Shown here: positions 24,998 through 31,903 of the stretch, in pieces
Position numbering within the stretch: the stretch's first letter is position 1
How the letters are laid out: each line of letters begins with the position of its first letter
From: Microbacterium cremeum
GTDB lineage: Bacteria; Actinomycetota; Actinomycetes; Actinomycetales; Microbacteriaceae
NCBI RefSeq assembly: GCF_015277855.1
Contig: NZ_CP063812.1
Coordinates: 3,100,001-3,164,000, forward strand
Length of the DNA: 64,000 nt
Direction of reading: 5' to 3'
Notes under the pieces: generated by a model
Databases searched by the model: none
The model's input: the letters and a program-made list of their open reading frames with translations, nothing else
Told to the model about the DNA's origin: nothing
Program-made: the position numbers and the translations under genes

Positions 24998-26533
24998 ATG
25001 ATGACCGACACCACGACACTGGAGCGCACCGACGAGGCTGCCACGACCACGCTCGACCACTGGGTGGGCGGCGCCGCCTGGGCAGGCGCCTCCGACCGCA
25101 CCGGACCGGTCTACAACCCGGCGCTCGGGACCGTGCACAAGCACGTGCGGTTCGCGTCGACGACGGATGTCGGTGCTGCGGTCGACGTGGCGTCGGCGGC
25201 GTGGACCCAGTGGCGCGACACCTCGATCGCGAAGCGCCAGGCCGTGCTGTTCTCGTTCCGCGAGCTGCTCAACGCGCGCAAGGACGAGCTCGCCGAGATC
25301 CTCACGACCGAGCACGGCAAGGTGCTCTCGGACGCGCTGGGCGAGATCGCTCGCGGCATGGAGGTCGTCGAGTTCGCGTGCGGCGTCGGCCACCTCACCA
25401 AGGGCGCCTACACCGAGAACGCCTCGAGCGGCATCGACGTCTACACGATGAAGCAGCCGCTGGGCGTGGTGGGCATCATCAGTCCCTTCAACTTCCCGGC
25501 GATGGTGCCGCTGTGGTTCTTCTCCGTCGCGCTGGCGGCGGGCAACGCGGTGATCCTGAAGCCGTCCGAGAAAGACCCGAGCGCGGCGAACTGGATGGCC
25601 GCGCTGCTCACCGAGGCGGGGCTCCCCGACGGCGTGTTCAACGTCGTCCACGGCGACAAGGAGGCCGTCGACGCGCTCCTCGAGCACCCCGACGTGCGCG
25701 CGATCTCGTTCGTCGGATCGACCCCGATCGCGAAGTACGTCTACGAGACGGCGACCTCGCACGGCAAGCGCGTGCAGGCGTTCGGCGGCGCCAAGAACCA
25801 CATGCTGGTGCTCCCCGACGCCGACCTCGACCTCGCCGCCGATGCAGCGGTGAACGCCGGCTTCGGCTCGGCGGGCGAGCGATGCATGGCGATCTCGGTC
25901 GTGCTGGCCGTCGACACCGTCGCCGACGAGCTCGTGGCGAAGGTCGCCGAGCGCATGAGGACGCTGCGCACCGGTGACGGCATGCGCGGGTGCGACATGG
26001 GGCCGCTCATCACCGGACAGCACCGCGACAAGGTCTCGTCGTACATCGACGTCGCCGGGGCCGACGGCGCCACCGTGGTCGTCGACGGCCGTGGAGTGGA
26101 GCCCGACGGCGATCCGAACGGCTTCTGGCTCGGCCCCACCCTGATCGACAAGGTGCCGACGTCGTCCACGGTGTACGGCGACGAGATCTTCGGACCCGTG
26201 CTGTCGGTGGTGCGCGTCGAGGGATACGAGGACGGCCTCGAGATCATCAACTCGAGCCCCTACGGCAACGGCACCGCGATCTTCACGAACGACGGCGGCG
26301 CGGCGCGGCGCTTCCAGCGCGAGGCGACGGTCGGCATGATCGGCATCAACGTCCCGATCCCGGTGCCGGTCGCCTACCACTCGTTCGGCGGCTGGAAGGC
26401 GTCGCACTTCGGCGACACCAAGGCGTACGGTCCGCACGCGTTCGAGTTCTTCACGGCCGAGAAGGCGATCACCTCGCGCTGGCTCGACCCCTCGCACGGC
26501 GGCCTGAACCTGGGCTTCCCGCAGCACACCTGA
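24998..26533 (+). CDS. mmsA: CoA-acylating (methyl)malonate-semialdehyde dehydrogenase, copy 1
   Basis: A 511-residue aldehyde dehydrogenase of the MmsA class, converting malonate or methylmalonate semialdehyde, NAD and CoA to acetyl- or propionyl-CoA plus CO2. Class text includes QPLGVVGIISPFNFPAMVPLWFF, VVHGDKEAVDALLEHP, and the catalytic cysteine in SAGERCMAISV (about residue 290). The C-terminal VGMIGINVPIPVPVAYHSFGGWK is diagnostic of MmsA. GGAGAGG precedes ATG 24998; 25001 or 24986 are alternatives. It would complete uracil breakdown after the aminotransferase. It is paralogous to the protein encoded at 59326. Confidence 0.93.
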   Translation: MMTDTTTLERTDEAATTTLDHWVGGAAWAGASDRTGPVYNPALGTVHKHVRFASTTDVGAAVDVASAAWTQWRDTSIAKRQAVLFSFRELLNARKDELAEILTTEHGKVLSDALGEIARGMEVVEFACGVGHLTKGAYTENASSGIDVYTMKQPLGVVGIISPFNFPAMVPLWFFSVALAAGNAVILKPSEKDPSAANWMAALLTEAGLPDGVFNVVHGDKEAVDALLEHPDVRAISFVGSTPIAKYVYETATSHGKRVQAFGGAKNHMLVLPDADLDLAADAAVNAGFGSAGERCMAISVVLAVDTVADELVAKVAERMRTLRTGDGMRGCDMGPLITGQHRDKVSSYIDVAGADGATVVVDGRGVEPDGDPNGFWLGPTLIDKVPTSSTVYGDEIFGPVLSVVRVEGYEDGLEIINSSPYGNGTAIFTNDGGAARRFQREATVGMIGINVPIPVPVAYHSFGGWKASHFGDTKAYGPHAFEFFTAEKAITSRWLDPSHGGLNLGFPQHT

Positions 26534-26547
26534 TCCGCCCGCACAGG

Positions 26548-26699
26548 CGTTTCGTCTCGCTTCGCTCGCTCAACGACCGCCTCGGTCGTTGAGCGAGGGA
26601 GCGCCGGCGACCGAGACGAAACGCGCTCAACGCCCCGGAGCAGTCGGTCGTTGAGCGAGGGAGCGCCAGCGACCGAGACGAAACGCGCTCAACGATCCG
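26548..26699. repeat. Dispersed palindromic repeat, three arms in a convergent gap
   Basis: One right-type arm (26548-26579) is followed by two direct left-type copies of about 50 bp (26583-26632 and 26644-26693), nearly identical, each running from CGGTCGTTGAGCGAGG to GAGACGAAACGCGCTCAACG. The element fills the gap between the convergent dehydrogenase and lipid-kinase genes. The stop codon of the lipid kinase (26689-26691) lies inside the last copy. Confidence 0.92.
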
Positions 26700-27663
26700 C
26701 GCGCGGTGGCGCGAACACCGTCACCGCGCGCGGGATCGCGGCGCAGCGCAGCGCGAACTGCGCACCCGGCCGCTCCTCGAGCTCGCCGTCGTGGACGAAC
26801 ACCGACGGATGCCCCGGCTCCGGCCGCACCGTGATCTGGAACTCGCCCACCACGAGGCGCTCGACGTCCGACCGCGGCGGCATGAGCCGCAGCGCGCGCA
26901 GCACCGCGGCCGTGCGCCGACCGAACGCGAGGGAGGCCACGGCACGGGCCCTCGATCCTCGGGCGTGGTGGATGCGCACGTCGAGCACCGCCTCCTCGAG
27001 GTGTTCGCGCTGCATCGTCGCGACGCGCAGCGGGTCGTTGCGGCCGACGCCGACGAACACCGACCACACGCGAGCGCGGCGGCCGTCGCGCACGATCACG
27101 AGGGGCTCTGCATCCCGGAGCGCGTGCCACGCGGCGACGACCCCGCCGAGCCACTTGCCGAGCCTCGGACGCCGCCGCTCGCGCTCGTCGATCAGCTCGG
27201 GATAGGCCCCGACAGAGACCGCGTTGAGCGCGAGGAACGGGCTCTCGCCGTCGGCGCTGACCTCAACGGCACTCACGTCGACGGTGGTCCCGGCCTCCAG
27301 CGCGTCGATCGCGGTGTCGACGTCCGTCAGCCCGGCGGATCGTGCGAAGTGGTTGAACGTTCCTCCGGGCATCACCAGCAGCGGCCGGCCATGACGCCGC
27401 GCGAGGTCCGCCATGCGCGACACCGAGCCGTCGCCGCCGTAGACGCCGAGCACGGCGGGCGCGGCATCCGTCTCCATGGCCGCCGTCACCACGCCCGCGA
27501 GCTCGTCACCGTCGTCGAGTTCGTGCACGACCGCGTCGGGCAGCCGGTCTGCGAGGACCGCCGCGGGATCCGCGCGGATCACCGCGGTGCCGGACTGCGC
27601 GTTCCGCACGATGAACACGCCGCGACCGGCCCCCGCGGTCGACCCGGACCGCTCCGAAGGCAT
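26689..27663 (-). CDS. Diacylglycerol/lipid kinase family protein
   Basis: A 324-residue protein with a DAGK catalytic domain: VFIVRNAQSGTAV at the start, the phosphate-binding GVYGGDGSVSRMADLARRHGRPLLVMPGGTFNHFAR (about residues 70-110), and a C-terminal lobe ending DGELEERPGAQFALRCAAIPRAVTVFAP. It would phosphorylate a membrane lipid such as diacylglycerol or a sphingoid base. ATG 27663 starts a plausible N-terminus. The stop codon is provided by a dispersed repeat, so the last residues may be repeat-derived. Confidence 0.88.
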   Translation of the reverse strand: MPSERSGSTAGAGRGVFIVRNAQSGTAVIRADPAAVLADRLPDAVVHELDDGDELAGVVTAAMETDAAPAVLGVYGGDGSVSRMADLARRHGRPLLVMPGGTFNHFARSAGLTDVDTAIDALEAGTTVDVSAVEVSADGESPFLALNAVSVGAYPELIDERERRRPRLGKWLGGVVAAWHALRDAEPLVIVRDGRRARVWSVFVGVGRNDPLRVATMQREHLEEAVLDVRIHHARGSRARAVASLAFGRRTAAVLRALRLMPPRSDVERLVVGEFQITVRPEPGHPSVFVHDGELEERPGAQFALRCAAIPRAVTVFAPPRADR

Positions 27664-27700
27664 GGCCCGAGCGTACGCCTGGCCGCACCCGCGCGCCCCC

Positions 27701-27779
27701 TGAGGTTGAGAAACCACGTATAGGTTGAGAAACCGCCGCAACCGTGGGTTTTCAACCTACGTGTGGTTTCTCAACCTCA
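27701..27779. repeat. Nested inverted repeat (GGTTGAGAAACC family)
   Basis: TGAGGTTGAGAAACCACGTA (27701-27720) pairs with 27758-27779 except for a 2-nt insertion. The next 14 bases (27721-27734, TAGGTTGAGAAACC) repeat the core and pair with 27746-27759. The element is AT-richer than its surroundings and lies 15 bp after the stop of the Lrp-type gene. Confidence 0.9.
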
Positions 27780-27793
27780 ACGCGTGTCTCACG

Positions 27794-28240
27794 CTACGCG
27801 GGGAGGACGGGGCGGTTCTCGTAGAAGGTCTGCAGCACGACCGTCGTGCGGGTGTTGACCGACGCGGCGGAGCGGATGTCGCGGATCAGCGACTCGAGAT
27901 GCCGCGGGCTCGCGACCCGCACGAACAGGATGTAGCTCGCATCGCCCGCGATCGAGTGGCACGCCTCGATCTCGGCCAGGTGCTCGAGCAGGTCGGGCGC
28001 GTTGTCTGGCTGACCGGGATCCAGCGGCGTGATCTCGATGAACGCCGAGAGCGGCTTGCCGACGGCCTCGGCGTCGATGGTCGCGCGGTAGCCGGTGATG
28101 ACGCCGCGCGCCTCGAGGCGCCGCAGGCGGGTCTGCACCGCCGACACCGACAACCCGACCGCAGCCGACAGCTCGGCCAGCGTCGCGCGCGCATTGAGCG
28201 AGACCTCCTGCACGATGCGCTGATCGACAACATCCTCCAT
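27794..28240 (-). CDS. Lrp/AsnC-family transcriptional regulator
   Basis: A 148-residue regulator: N-terminal helix-turn-helix (ATLAELSAAVGLSVSAVQTRLRRLEARGVI, about residues 18-48) and a C-terminal RAM ligand-binding domain (AFIEITPL ... IEACHSIAGDASYILFVRVASPRHLESLIRDI). Such proteins usually sense amino acids and act on neighbouring genes. ATG 28240 follows the -10-like TATTCT by 9 bases, so the transcript may be leaderless. It is divergent from the DUF6421-like gene with an 82-bp gap holding inverted repeats. Confidence 0.92.
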   Translation of the reverse strand: MEDVVDQRIVQEVSLNARATLAELSAAVGLSVSAVQTRLRRLEARGVITGYRATIDAEAVGKPLSAFIEITPLDPGQPDNAPDLLEHLAEIEACHSIAGDASYILFVRVASPRHLESLIRDIRSAASVNTRTTVVLQTFYENRPVLPA

Positions 28241-28244
28241 GCAT

Positions 28245-28310
28245 GGAAGAATATCGGTGATCTGCGGCATCGGCCGTAAATCTTCCTGTTCGCACCACTC
28301 TCTTCGAAGA
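28245..28310. promoter_or_regulatory. Divergent operator region between Lrp-type regulator and DUF6421-like gene
   Basis: GGAAGAATATCGG (28245-28257) and CCGTAAATCTTCC (28274-28286) form a dyad centred in the gap. A perfect palindrome, TCTTCGAAGA, sits at 28301-28310, about 10 bases before the downstream ribosome site. The shared GAAGA/TCTTC theme suggests several half sites for one regulator, probably the adjacent Lrp protein. Confidence 0.6.
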
Positions 28311-28322
28311 TCGGAGGTTCCC

Positions 28323-29765
28323 ATGTCCATGACCGCGCACAACGCGAAGTCCATTGTCGGAGAGCCCGAGGTCGTCGAAGACGCCCGCACCCTCGCGCAG
28401 GACGTGGAGTCCAGCGCGGCCTGGCTGTCGCTCAAGCAGGCGGCGACGGCGCTGCAGACCCTGCAGGTGCAGGACGGGTCGGTTCCGGATGCGGCGGCCC
28501 ACGCCGCGGCGCGCGCACACGTCACCGCGATCACGGCGGCCATCGACGAGCTGCGTCCGCAGTTCCCGCACGACGACGCCTACCTCCAGGCATCCGTCCG
28601 CGATTTCGAGCGCTGGGCCGACAGCGGTTTCGGGGTACCCGACTTCTACGACTCGCTCGTCGCGTTCCAGCCGCAGCAGCACCGGGTCGACGGCATCCGT
28701 CATCTCGTCGTCTTCCCCATGTACACGCAGAACGGGTCGCGCGACCGGCACGTCGAGGCGGTGCTCGTCGAGGTGATCTGGCCCGAGTTCATCGCGCAGC
28801 TCGAAGCGGGCGATTACGGCAACAAGCTGTTCGTGTCGCTGCGGTTCCTCGACTTCACGCCCGGGTACGACACCAACAGCGCCGTGCTCTTTCCCGAGAC
28901 CGTCGCGATGCGCGAGATCCCGACGTTCACGTGGGGCGCGATCTTCCAGGACCGCGAGGCCGCCCGCTACCGCCGCGTCGTGCGGGCCGCCGCCGACATC
29001 ACGAAGCTCGAACTGCCCGAGGACGCCGCTCGCATGCTCGACGATCAGGCGCTGACCGAGAAGACGTTCGTGATGTGGGACATCATCCACGACCGCACGC
29101 ATATGCGCGGCGACCTGCCGTTCGACCCGTTCATGATCAAGCAGCGGATGCCGTACTTCCTGTATTCGCTGGAGGAGCTGCGGTGCGACCTCACCGCCTT
29201 CCGCGAGTGCGTCGCGATCGAGGGGCGCCTGGCGGCTCGTGCCGAGTCCGGCGAGGAACTGGACGCCGCCGAGGCCGAGATGCTCGAGCACGCGAAGCTG
29301 GTGCAGTACGCGGTGATCTTCGACCGCATCTTCCGCTTCGCGATCACGGGCTCCCGCGTGCGCAACTACGACGGTCTGGGCGGCCAGCTGCTCTTCGCGT
29401 GGCTGCACCAGCGCGGCGTGCTGCACTGGACCGACACATCCCTCGCGTTCGACTGGGACGAGGTGCCCGCCACCGTGATCGCGCTCGGCGCCGCGATCGA
29501 CGAGCTCTACTGGCGTTCGATCGACCGGCCCAAGACGGCGCATTGGCTCGCCGCCTACGACCTCGTGCGGGGCACCGTCACGCCGAATCCGGCGTCGGCG
29601 TGGGCACGTGGCCTGCCCGACGAGATCCTCGCCGGCGCGCCGAAGGGCTACACCGACGCGGTCATGGACGACGAGTTCCCGCTGTCGATGTTCTTCGAGG
29701 CGCTCGACAAGAAGATGAAGCCCGTCATCGAGTCGACCACGGGAATCACCGGACGCGATGCCTGA
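28323..29765 (+). CDS. DUF6421-like protein of unknown function
   Basis: A 480-residue soluble protein. I recognise it only as resembling an uncharacterised actinobacterial family (DUF6421). Visible text: MWDIIHDRTHMRGDLPFDPFMIKQRMPYFLYSLEELRCDLTAF, with a His/Asp/Arg cluster (about residues 255-270) that could bind metal or a cofactor, GSRVRNYDGLGGQLLFAWLHQRGVLHWTD, and a C-terminus that may be flexible. No signal peptide or membrane segment. ATG 28323 follows GGAGG. It overlaps the next dehydrogenase gene by 8 bp and is divergent from an Lrp regulator, suggesting a small metabolic unit. Confidence 0.75.
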   Translation: MSMTAHNAKSIVGEPEVVEDARTLAQDVESSAAWLSLKQAATALQTLQVQDGSVPDAAAHAAARAHVTAITAAIDELRPQFPHDDAYLQASVRDFERWADSGFGVPDFYDSLVAFQPQQHRVDGIRHLVVFPMYTQNGSRDRHVEAVLVEVIWPEFIAQLEAGDYGNKLFVSLRFLDFTPGYDTNSAVLFPETVAMREIPTFTWGAIFQDREAARYRRVVRAAADITKLELPEDAARMLDDQALTEKTFVMWDIIHDRTHMRGDLPFDPFMIKQRMPYFLYSLEELRCDLTAFRECVAIEGRLAARAESGEELDAAEAEMLEHAKLVQYAVIFDRIFRFAITGSRVRNYDGLGGQLLFAWLHQRGVLHWTDTSLAFDWDEVPATVIALGAAIDELYWRSIDRPKTAHWLAAYDLVRGTVTPNPASAWARGLPDEILAGAPKGYTDAVMDDEFPLSMFFEALDKKMKPVIESTTGITGRDA

Positions 29766-30555
29766 CGACGCTTCGACAGGCTCGGCGACCGGGCTCGGCT
29801 CACGGCCCGAGCCACCGGTCGTCGAGCGAGCGAGGAACGAGCGAGACGAAACGTCAGGAGTCTCCGGGCGCCTGGTGCTGATCGCGGGCGCGACGAGCGC
29901 CTCCGGCCTCGCGGCGACGCGCACCCTGCTCGCGGCCGGGGCGCGCGTCGTCGCCATCGGGCGCAACGCCGCGCGTTTCGACTCGCTCCGCTCGCTCAAC
30001 GAACGACTGGTCGAGCAGGGCCGGAGCGCGGCCCGGCTCGAGGTGTGCGACCTCACCGACGACGACGCCGTGGGCGCGCTCGCCGAGGACATCCACGCCC
30101 GCGGCGACGCGGTCGACGGCGTGCTGCACCTCGTCGGCGGCTGGCGCGGAGGCGGCGGACTGGAGGGGCAGACCGACGAGGACTTCCGCTTCCTCGAGGG
30201 CTCCCTCACCGCGCTCCGGCACGTGAGCCGGGCGTTCGACGCCGATCTGCGCGCATCCGACGCCGGACGCCTCGCGGTCGTCTCCTCGACGGCGGTCGCG
30301 CGGCCGCTCGCGGGAGGCGCCAACTACGCGGCCGTGAAGGCGGCGACCGAGGCCTGGGCGCGCGCCGTCGCTCACGGGTTCGCGAAGGCCGCGCGCGATG
30401 CGGGCGCGCCGCTGGCTGCGGCATCCGTCATCTATCGCGTGAAGTCCCTCGATGGCCTCGAGGAGGCTCTCGCGCAGCGTTTCGCCGACCTCTGGTCGGT
30501 GGACGCCGCCACCGTGAACGACACGATCGTCGAGCTCACCGACCCCACGCTCTGA
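29758..30555 (+). CDS. Short-chain dehydrogenase/reductase carrying repeat-derived segments
   Basis: A Rossmann-fold SDR of up to 265 residues. The nucleotide motif GATSASGLAAT lies at about residues 44-54; later come VLHLVGGWRGGGG and the catalytic Tyr-Lys in NYAAVKAATEAWARA (YxxxK). Two parts are translated intergenic repeat: residues about 20-32 (PPVVERARNERDET) and about 73-87 (RFDSLRSLNERLVEQ), the latter at the helix after the second strand. ATG 29758 overlaps the preceding stop by 8 bp. No well-spaced alternative start exists before the Rossmann motif, so the true N-terminus is uncertain. Substrate unknown. Confidence 0.82.
   Translation: MPDDASTGSATGLGSRPEPPVVERARNERDETSGVSGRLVLIAGATSASGLAATRTLLAAGARVVAIGRNAARFDSLRSLNERLVEQGRSAARLEVCDLTDDDAVGALAEDIHARGDAVDGVLHLVGGWRGGGGLEGQTDEDFRFLEGSLTALRHVSRAFDADLRASDAGRLAVVSSTAVARPLAGGANYAAVKAATEAWARAVAHGFAKAARDAGAPLAAASVIYRVKSLDGLEEALAQRFADLWSVDAATVNDTIVELTDPTL
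29771..29853. repeat. Two repeat fragments within the start of the SDR gene
   Basis: CTTCGACAGGCTCGGCGACC (from 29771) is a second repeat type; the stretch at 29815-29853 is a left-type arm of the dispersed palindromic repeat (GGTCGTCGAGCGAGCGAGGA ... GAGACGAAACG). Both are in frame with the SDR. Confidence 0.8.
29973..30016. repeat. Dispersed palindromic repeat arm inside the SDR coding sequence
   Basis: A right-type arm (GCGTTTCGACTCGCTCCGCT followed by CGCTCAACGA) lies wholly within the SDR gene, in frame, encoding RFDSLRSLNER. It differs from the consensus at only a few bases. Confidence 0.85.
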
Positions 30556-30571
30556 ACGAGTGAGGCGCGAG

Positions 30572-30614
30572 GCGTTTCGTCTCGCGGAGACCCGCGCTGA
30601 GCGAGCGAAGCGAG
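30572..30614. repeat. Partial dispersed palindromic repeat
   Basis: GCGTTTCGTCTCGC (30572-30585) and GCTGAGCGAGCGAAGCGAG (30596-30614) are shortened arms of the dispersed repeat in the gap between the SDR and aldolase-like genes. Confidence 0.75.
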
Positions 30615-30663
30615 TCGCGGTGCCGCGCGACGACCGGCATCCCAGGAACTAGATTGGACACCC

Positions 30664-31734
30664 GTGACCACGATCCACGACCCGAACCTGCGCGGCTTCG
30701 CCTCCGACAACTACTCCGGCATCCACCCCGAGGTGCTCGCGGCCATCGCCGCCGCCAACGACGGCCACCAGGTCGCCTACGGAGAGGACGTCTACACCGA
30801 GCGACTGCAGGAGGTGTTCGCCCGGCACTTCGGCGAGGGCGTCGAGGCGTACCCGGTCTTCAACGGCACCGGTGCGAACGTCGTGGGCCTGCAGTCCATG
30901 CTCCCGCGGTGGGGCGCGGTGATCGCGGCGGGCACGGCGCACATCAACGTCGACGAGGGCGGTGCGCCCGAGCGGGTCGCGGGCATCAAGCTCCTCACCA
31001 TCCCGACCGACGACGGCAAGCTCACGCCCGAGCTCATCGACCGCGAGGCGTGGGGCTGGGGCGATGAGCACCGCGCGCAGCCGCTCGTCGTGTCGATCAC
31101 GCAGTCCACCGAGCTCGGCACTCTGTACAGCGTCGACGAGATCGCCGCGATCGCCGACCACGCCCACAGCCTCGGCATGAACGTGCACCTGGACGGGTCG
31201 CGCATCGCGAACGCCGCGGCATCCCTCGGCGTGCCCTTCCGCGCGTTCACGCGCGACGTCGGCGTCGACGTGCTGAGCTTCGGCGGAACCAAGAACGGCG
31301 CGATGCTCGGCGAGGCCGTCGTCGTGCTGAACCCCGAGGCGTCGCGGGGTCTGAAGTTCCTGCGCAAGCTCGACATGCAGCTCGCCTCGAAGATGCGCTT
31401 CGTGTCGGCGCAGCTGCTCGCGCTGCTCGAGGGCGACCTGTGGCTGCGCAACGCCTCGCATTCCAACGCGATGGCGCAGCGTCTGCGCGCGGGCGTCGAA
31501 GCGGGGCTCGCCGACGGCTCGATCCGCGGCGTCGCCTTCACGCAGCCGACGCAGGCCAACGGCGTGTTCGCGACCCTGCCCGACGGCGTCGCCGACCGCC
31601 TGCGCGCGTCGTTCCGCTTCTACGACTGGGATGCCGCGAAGAACGAGGTGCGCTGGATGTGCAGCTTCGACACGTCCGAGAACGACATCGACGCCTTCAT
31701 CGCCGCGATCGCCCGCGAGACGTCGGCCGCCTGA
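30664..31734 (+). CDS. Threonine-aldolase-like PLP enzyme
   Basis: A 356-residue beta-eliminating-lyase/low-specificity threonine aldolase family member. Seen: FASDNYSGIHPEVLAAI at the start, NGTGANVVGLQSML, the PLP-stacking AHINVDEGGAPERVAGIK, HLDGSRIANAAASLGV, and the Schiff-base lysine in SFGGTKNGAMLGEAVV (about residue 214). It would cleave beta-hydroxy amino acids to glycine and an aldehyde, or act on a related substrate. GTG 30664 lies 8 bases after TAGATT with no ribosome site, so it looks leaderless and separately transcribed. Confidence 0.9.
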   Translation: MTTIHDPNLRGFASDNYSGIHPEVLAAIAAANDGHQVAYGEDVYTERLQEVFARHFGEGVEAYPVFNGTGANVVGLQSMLPRWGAVIAAGTAHINVDEGGAPERVAGIKLLTIPTDDGKLTPELIDREAWGWGDEHRAQPLVVSITQSTELGTLYSVDEIAAIADHAHSLGMNVHLDGSRIANAAASLGVPFRAFTRDVGVDVLSFGGTKNGAMLGEAVVVLNPEASRGLKFLRKLDMQLASKMRFVSAQLLALLEGDLWLRNASHSNAMAQRLRAGVEAGLADGSIRGVAFTQPTQANGVFATLPDGVADRLRASFRFYDWDAAKNEVRWMCSFDTSENDIDAFIAAIARETSAA

Positions 31735-31795
31735 CCGCGAGCCTCCGGTCGCCCCTCGAAGGACGCTCCAGCGCCCGAGACAGAACGCCCCACCA

Positions 31796-31895
31796 CCGGT
31801 CGTTGAGCGAGCGTCAGCGAGCGAGACGAAACGCCGTGAGCCGCCGGTCTGCGCCGGGTTCGGAGCGTTCGACTCGCTTCGCTCGCTCAACGCCC
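31796..31895. repeat. Dispersed palindromic repeat in a convergent gap
   Basis: A left-type arm (CCGGTCGTTGAGCGAGCG ... GAGACGAAACG, 31796-31833) faces a right-type arm (GCGTTCGACTCGCTTCGCTC ... CAACG, 31865-31892). It separates the convergent aldolase-like and FilP-like genes and could end transcription from both sides. Confidence 0.9.
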
Positions 31896-31903
31896 GATAG
31901 GAC

